Shown: piece after piece, positions 36,201-39,797 of the stretch | Numbering within the stretch: the first letter of the stretch is position 1 | How the letters are laid out: each line of letters starts with the position of its first letter | DNA from: Pseudomonadota bacterium | GTDB lineage: Bacteria > Pseudomonadota > Gammaproteobacteria > Xanthomonadales > Ahniellaceae | DNA: 39,797 nucleotides | NCBI GenBank assembly: GCA_022705045.1 | Contig: JAKJFE010000010.1 | Location: forward strand, 1-39,797 | Reading direction: 5' to 3' | The notes under the pieces: generated by a model | The model's input: the letters and a program-made list of their open reading frames with translations, nothing else | What the model was told of the DNA's origin: nothing | The model's database searches: none | Program-made: the position numbers and the translations under genes

Positions 36201-37037
36201 CCACTGCACATCTGGGTGCGCGACCTGAAGCTCGGTGCCGCCAGTTTCGGCGAGGCGCGCATCGAAACCCAGCCGATGCCGGGTGGCTTGCGCATCGAGC
36301 AATTCGACGCGCGTTCGCCGACCCTGACCATGCGCGCCAGTGGCGAATGGAAACTGGTCGACGGTGCCGAACGCAGCGGCCTCGACATCACGCTGAGTTC
36401 GGAAAGTCTGGGCAAGATGCTCGAATCGCTGGGCTATTCCGGCGTCATCGACGGTGGCCAGACGGTCGCGCGCATCAAGGGGGCGTGGGCCGGTTCGCCG
36501 GCGCATTTCGGTCTCGCCAACATCAACGGCGAGCTGTCCGGCGAAGTCGGCGAGGGGCGCATCCTCAACGTCGATCCGGGCGCCGGTCGCATTTTCGGCC
36601 TGGTCAATTTCAGCGCGATTCCGCGTCGCTTGTCGCTCGACTTCCGCGACTTCTTCCAGACCGGCATGGCCTTCGACAGCATCCGCGGCAGCTTCACCCT
36701 GGTCGATGGCAGCGCGCATACCGCGAACCTGGAGATCAAGGGGCCGGCGGCCGACATCCGCATCAGCGGCCGCACCGGCCTGCGCGCCAAGGACTACGAG
36801 CAGGACATGGAAGTGACGCCGAAACTGCGCGGTGCCTTGCCCATCGTCGGCGCGGTCGCAGGTGGCCCGGTCGGCGCGGTGGTCGGCGTGCTGGCACAGG
36901 AAGTCATGCGCAAACCCATCGACGACGTCGTCTCCTCGCGCTACCGCGTGCGCGGCACCTGGGACAAACCCGACATCACCCTGATCGGCAAGACCTCGCG
37001 TCGCGCCGAGGCCCAGGCGGAAAGCGGTTCGGGCTGA
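33201..37037 (+). CDS. yhdP: YhdP-family AsmA-like phospholipid transport protein
   Basis: The 1278-residue protein has a basic N-terminus, one membrane helix (FGVGGLLILAAAVMGGLSLL, about residues 24-44) and a very long periplasmic beta-rich body. It ends with an AsmA_2/DUF3971-like C-terminal region (DPGAGRIFGLVNFSAIPRRL; VVGVLAQEVMRKPIDDVVSS). This is the YhdP layout (E. coli 1266 residues), a bridge-like protein thought to move phospholipid between the inner and outer membrane, overlapping with TamB and YdbH. The maf-rng-yhdP order equals E. coli yhdE-rng-yhdP. The start is uncertain: GTG at 33201, 33213 or 33222 are all possible. The usual downstream neighbour tldD is not here. Confidence 0.93.
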   Translation: MDEVARVNPDRARRRRIRRRILFGVGGLLILAAAVMGGLSLLFPWVLAHPEKVQAFLSERLKRPVAFATLDGEWQPGGPIFRISDLRIGGDAGHPQLALERAELVFDFYAPFKRDVPWHELRIIGLDIDAERDAEGRFRIVQWRGSADAVGDPLDALRSLGAFRISQSSLSFHDVGSDSHVRLADIDIAVGARVGGQRILGRAVLGGAAPVGVRCDLAGDFRAGQCYLEAHAMPVVQALGDLRVGGIGFAGGQADLSLWTRFLHGEITEGRIELSADALALRSLRAVRLANGEEIEARYSPDATRLSLRWTRDAERERFALLEGPSLAADDPARSKLALGRDRANGDWTLDIEHLELERLMPWLSLSSLASPGTAGWLFEAAPSGDLRDLRMTGRGADIADVRGQLDGVALASTRRSPRVFGIDASVQGDADAVLMRIAPVDTVIDFPGVFPGPFPVLIERADLVLAREGEGVRVEFPQLSLQGEDFGLDGWLALVFEPEGRRPFMEAAVSVRDSAVVAAKAFWPIVVMPANTRGWLDRALLSGRIRHGVASIRGDLDDWPFRADEGRFVADAEIDDLVLDYHRDWPRGEVRHVEARFLNAGMSVQAREGRVLGVDVAEIGGDIASFKDPVLHLAGQGSGAGPALLEFMRATPLNQRYRDELLALSIGGRGDARFDLQLPLVARLGEAVLAGQVELHDADLADAKWGLKFDHASGIVRFSREGFDAEGLDVQVDGDAARFAIAVGAHAADAGNQVEASLRGDMKAASVMSAFHALDPYWNRLPGKAYWDLTLAVPRSPDPERPKLSLLTLTSDLRGIELDLPAPLGKDAESPMPLRMSVQLPAAGNELDVQLGAMARFKARMAENTRDFAGHLALGGELPVLPARAGLRVSGSAPSVDLGGWSSFFGGGDGESPDLVVDVQASELDVMGRGFTDTHLRIDRDAKLMRVDLDGAGIDGSFEVPRADLVTRGLTLQFEKLYWPETDTLARSDTRPTDPSQLPPLHIWVRDLKLGAASFGEARIETQPMPGGLRIEQFDARSPTLTMRASGEWKLVDGAERSGLDITLSSESLGKMLESLGYSGVIDGGQTVARIKGAWAGSPAHFGLANINGELSGEVGEGRILNVDPGAGRIFGLVNFSAIPRRLSLDFRDFFQTGMAFDSIRGSFTLVDGSAHTANLEIKGPAADIRISGRTGLRAKDYEQDMEVTPKLRGALPIVGAVAGGPVGAVVGVLAQEVMRKPIDDVVSSRYRVRGTWDKPDITLIGKTSRRAEAQAESGSG

Positions 37038-37133
37038 ATCCGGGCGCGCCGGCATTGAAACGCGCGTTGGCGTGACCGTCACTGGCGTCGCGACTACAAT
37101 GCCCGACCTTTTTTCCCTGCCGGACACGCTGCC

Positions 37134-38297
37134 ATGGCCCTGAATCCCTACGATCTGTACGACATCCGTTCGCTGCTGACCGAAGAGGAGCAGGCGGTGC
37201 AGGACGCGGTCGCACGCTTCACCGACGAACGCGTGATGCCGATCATCGGCGACTGCTTCGACAAGGGTGAGTTCCCGCAGCACCTGATTCCCGAAATGGC
37301 CGAGATGGGCCTGCTCGGTTCCTCGCTGCCGACCGAATACGGCTGTGCCGGCATGAATGGCGTCAGCTACGGCCTGATCTGCCAGGAACTGGAACGCGGT
37401 GACTCCGGCATCCGCAGCTTCGCTTCGGTGCAGAGTTCGTTGTGCATGTACCCGATATACGCCTACGGCTCGGAGGAGCAGCGCAAGAAGTGGCTGCCGC
37501 AGATGGCCATGGGTGAAGTGATCGGCTGCTTCGGCCTGACCGAACCGCACGGCGGCTCCGACCCGGCGAACATGAAGACGAACGCCAAGCGCGACGGCGG
37601 CGACTGGCTGATCAACGGCGCCAAGATGTGGATCACCAACGGCAACCTGGCCAACATCGCCATCGTCTGGGCGCAGACCGACGAAGGCATCCAGGGTTTC
37701 ATCCTGGAGAAGGGCATGCCGGGTTTCACAGCGCAGGTCGTGCATCGCAAGATGTCGCTGCGTGCGTCGGTCACGTCCGCCTTGTTCTTCGACAACGTGC
37801 GCGTGCCGGACGCGAACCGCCTGCCGAACGTGAAGGGCCTGAAAGGTCCGCTCGGCTGCCTGACGCAGGCGCGCTACGGCATCACCTGGGGCCCGATCGG
37901 CGCCGCCATCGACTGCCTGCACACGGCCACCGAATACGCCAAGACGCGCATCCTGTTCGGCAAGCCTATCGCCGCAACGCAGGCGGTCCAGCTGAAGCTC
38001 GCCGACATGGCGCGCCGCATCACCCAGGCGCAGTTGCTGTCGTTGCAGCTCGGTCGTTTGAAGGACGCCGGCAAGATGCAGCCGACCCAGGTCTCGCTCG
38101 CCAAGTGGAACAACGTGCGCATGGCGCTCGACATTTCGCGCGAAGCCCGCGACATCCTCGGCGGCGCCGGCATCACCACCGAGTACAGCCCGATCCGCCA
38201 CGGCCTGAACCTGGAATCGGTCATCACCTACGAAGGCACCGAGACCGTCCACCAGCTCGTCGTCGGTCGTGAACTCACCGGCATCAACGCGTTCTGA
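37134..38297 (+). CDS. gcdH: Glutaryl-CoA dehydrogenase
   Basis: The 387-residue acyl-CoA dehydrogenase lines up with glutaryl-CoA dehydrogenases rather than straight-chain ones. Matching segments are RSFASVQSSLCMYPIYAYGS, GCFGLTEPHGGSDPANM (flavin-binding), WITNGNLANIAIVWAQ, GCLTQARYGITWG and NLESVITYEGTETVHQLVVG, which carries the catalytic base Glu 367. The enzyme oxidises and decarboxylates glutaryl-CoA to crotonyl-CoA in lysine and tryptophan breakdown, passing electrons to ETF. A -10-like TACAAT at 37095-37100 suggests its own promoter. No other lysine-degradation gene is nearby. A perfect inverted repeat follows its stop and probably acts as its terminator. Confidence 0.94.
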   Translation: MALNPYDLYDIRSLLTEEEQAVQDAVARFTDERVMPIIGDCFDKGEFPQHLIPEMAEMGLLGSSLPTEYGCAGMNGVSYGLICQELERGDSGIRSFASVQSSLCMYPIYAYGSEEQRKKWLPQMAMGEVIGCFGLTEPHGGSDPANMKTNAKRDGGDWLINGAKMWITNGNLANIAIVWAQTDEGIQGFILEKGMPGFTAQVVHRKMSLRASVTSALFFDNVRVPDANRLPNVKGLKGPLGCLTQARYGITWGPIGAAIDCLHTATEYAKTRILFGKPIAATQAVQLKLADMARRITQAQLLSLQLGRLKDAGKMQPTQVSLAKWNNVRMALDISREARDILGGAGITTEYSPIRHGLNLESVITYEGTETVHQLVVGRELTGINAF

Positions 38298-38313
38298 AGA
38301 GCATCGTCTAACC

Positions 38314-38387
38314 CTGTAGGAGCGCCGTTTATGGCGCGACCGAAATTGCGGCAAGATTCGGTCGCGCCATAAACGGCGCTCCTACAG
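38314..38387. repeat. 31-bp perfect inverted repeat, REP/MITE-like
   Basis: The arms 38314-38344 and 38357-38387 are perfect reverse complements (31 of 31 bases) around a 12-base centre. Each arm begins CTGTAGGAGCGCCGTTTATG and ends GCGCGACCGAA. The TGTAGGAGCG...GCGAC(C) form is that of REP elements frequent in Xanthomonadales and Pseudomonas. The right arm ends on the base before the stop codon of the convergent surface-protein gene. It could end transcription from both sides. Confidence 0.9.
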
Positions 38388-39797
38388 TCATTCGAAGCCG
38401 TTGGCGAAGATGCGGCTGATGACCGTCTGCGAAATCGTCGGCGTACGACAGAACGCAAAGTTGGTCGAGCCGGTGTATTCGGCGTAAATCGCGATGTTGC
38501 CTTCGTGACTGAAGGCGATGTTGCAGCTAAACGTACGAATGCCGGGGAACGACGATGCCCCGATGCTGTCCACGCACTGCTGGCCATTGCTGGCGACGAC
38601 CGTCATCCGCCCAGCCTCCGGCGTTGCGCCTCCGCTGGCAGACACTGACGTGCCGAACGTGACGCTCGCGCCCAGGTCCGACGGATTCGGGGTCGACGGG
38701 ACGATGCCGCAACTCGTCGGCAGTCCCGAGCGGTGGATCACGACCCGGTTGGCCAAGGGTTGCCCCACGATCATCTGGTTGCGCAGCGGATCGTAGGCGA
38801 CGACGTCCTGGGCGTTGCTGGTGACCGGACCGAGCACACTGTCCTGGCTGCCCAGGGCGCCCGTGACGACACCGTTGGGCAGGCCCAGGGTGAACGCGCC
38901 GGCGTCGACGACGGCGCCATTGTCCCAGTCGCTGCTGCGCACGAGGTAAGTACCGTTCGCGGCGACCGTGATCTCCGAACCGATCAAGTCGTTGGCCGTG
39001 CTGCCGACGATCGAATTCGCCGTCGACACGACGCCACTGATGCCGCTGTCGGTGCCGAAGGTCAACGCGCCGGCGTTGGCGGCCGGACCGTTGCGCCATC
39101 CGCTGCTGCGCACCAGATAGTCGCCGCCGGGCAGCGCGACGACGCCGCCCAAGCCCACGGCGTCGCTGACGGCACTGCCGACCAGCGAGTTCAGCGGACT
39201 GATCGCGCCGGACCGACCGCTGTCGCGATCGATGTAGGTCGCCGCACCCACATCATCGATGCTGCCGTCGTCCCAGAACGGCGAGACGAGCACGGCGTCG
39301 CCATCATCCAGCACGGTGACGGGATTGCTGCCGCCACCGACATCATCAAGCAGTTGCGAGCCGACCAAGGAGTTCGCGGCCGAGACCGTCGCGATCAGTC
39401 CGGTGGTGGCGGGTACCCAGGTGACGGCACCGGCGCGGGTGGCGGCACCGGGCGAAAAGTTGGGAGAAAGGACGATGTAGGCCGCGTTGGACAGGGGCAC
39501 GACGCCGCCACCGCCGATGCGGTCGTCCGCGTTCGCGCCGATCAGCGAATTCGCGCTCGATACGACGCCGGAGGCCAGCGGCGTCGGTTCGCGCAGCGTC
39601 ACCGCGCCGGCGTCGAGGAGCGCGCCGTTGTTCCAGAACGGACTGGCGACGACGAAGCGTCCATCGGCCAGGGCGAATGCGCCGCCATCACCAACCCGGT
39701 CCTCGGACTGCGCACCGACCAGCGAGTTCTGGACCGCGACGGCGCCCGAGATGCCACCCGTTCCAGCGATCGTGGTCACGGCGCCGACATTGAAACC
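38388..39797 (-). CDS. C-terminal part of a repeat-rich surface protein ending in FANGFE
   Basis: The frame is open from the window edge to the stop at 38388 (about 469 residues), so the N-terminus lies outside. The visible part has at least five repeats of 55-60 residues, each starting NSLVGS or NSLIGA with phrases such as DRVGDGGAFALADGRFVVAS and WDNGAVVDAGAFTLG; these look like FG-GAP-related DUF5650 repeats. A degenerate last repeat is followed by an Ig-like domain with two or more Cys residues (SVTFGTSVSASGGATPEAGR; NIAIYAEYTGSTNFAFCRTP) and the tail VISRIFANGFE. It is probably a large exported or surface-bound protein. The repeat family name is from memory. Confidence 0.8.
   Translation of the reverse strand, partial: GFNVGAVTTIAGTGGISGAVAVQNSLVGAQSEDRVGDGGAFALADGRFVVASPFWNNGALLDAGAVTLREPTPLASGVVSSANSLIGANADDRIGGGGVVPLSNAAYIVLSPNFSPGAATRAGAVTWVPATTGLIATVSAANSLVGSQLLDDVGGGSNPVTVLDDGDAVLVSPFWDDGSIDDVGAATYIDRDSGRSGAISPLNSLVGSAVSDAVGLGGVVALPGGDYLVRSSGWRNGPAANAGALTFGTDSGISGVVSTANSIVGSTANDLIGSEITVAANGTYLVRSSDWDNGAVVDAGAFTLGLPNGVVTGALGSQDSVLGPVTSNAQDVVAYDPLRNQMIVGQPLANRVVIHRSGLPTSCGIVPSTPNPSDLGASVTFGTSVSASGGATPEAGRMTVVASNGQQCVDSIGASSFPGIRTFSCNIAFSHEGNIAIYAEYTGSTNFAFCRTPTISQTVISRIFANGFE

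Noticed and set aside
33123..38354. A 1743-codon open frame on the minus strand opposite yhdP and gcdH
   Set aside because: It runs antisense to two clear genes, has a His/Arg/Gln/Ala-rich composition with no domains, and is the usual by-product of GC-rich codon third positions.
38314..38387. A tRNA or structured RNA gene at the long inverted repeat
   Set aside because: The arms are fully self-complementary without cloverleaf features or an anticodon arm; a REP/MITE-like repeat explains it better.

Overview
This window looks like chromosome from a GC-rich gammaproteobacterium, most plausibly of the Lysobacterales (Xanthomonadales) and perhaps near Rhodanobacteraceae. The basis is the high GC in coding third positions, the blocks leuS-lptE-holA-nadD-rsfS-rlmH-maf-rng-yhdP and yajC-secD-secF, REP-like palindromes of the 'TGTAGGAGCG...' and 'GTAGGTCGG...' kinds that I associate with Xanthomonadales and Pseudomonas, and two exported proteins ending in the same short tail. 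The genus cannot be set from sequence alone. I saw no tRNA, rRNA, CRISPR array, phage or intact insertion sequence.

Layout. 1-3.7 kb: the start of mgtE (leaving the window on the minus strand), a divergent membrane hybrid histidine kinase, and a convergent beta-CASP metallo-beta-lactamase nuclease. 3.8-8.7 kb: an exported M13 metallopeptidase with its own terminator, then a minus-strand set (DUF47/PhoU-like, PiT phosphate transporter, AEC transporter) preceded by a Pho-box-like site. 8.7-15 kb: a possible 48-residue leader peptide, a CNNM/CorC protein and an ExoD-like membrane protein; a translationally coupled minus-strand pair of a PhnD-like periplasmic binding protein and a GGDEF-EAL protein; then trmJ and divergent suhB, whose leader has a hairpin plus a boxA-like element. 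15.6-19.2 kb: a REP pair, a bidirectional terminator, yajC-secD-secF on the minus strand and a tandem of REP-like units.

19.2-22.7 kb is the accessory part. It holds a small YbjN/CesT-like protein, an alkyltransferase-like (ATL) gene, an exported laminin-G-like/beta-propeller protein ending in FANGFE, the debris of a PIN-domain (VapC-like) toxin, a second copy of the 3' end of atl, and an unknown membrane protein of lower GC. 22.8-25 kb: a thioredoxin-TPR chaperone (YbbN/CnoX type) and an exported amidohydrolase. 25.2-37 kb: the long housekeeping series leuS to yhdP, all on the plus strand with overlapping or near-touching genes. 37.1-39.8 kb: glutaryl-CoA dehydrogenase, a 31-bp perfect inverted repeat, and the C-terminal part of a repeat-rich surface protein that also ends in FANGFE.

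The observations I would look at first are: the identical FANGFE terminus on two unrelated exported proteins; the atl 3'-end duplication that brackets one of them next to a dead toxin gene; the boxA-like leader of suhB; the coupled binding-protein/GGDEF-EAL pair; and a histone-H1-like N-terminal extension on RsfS.
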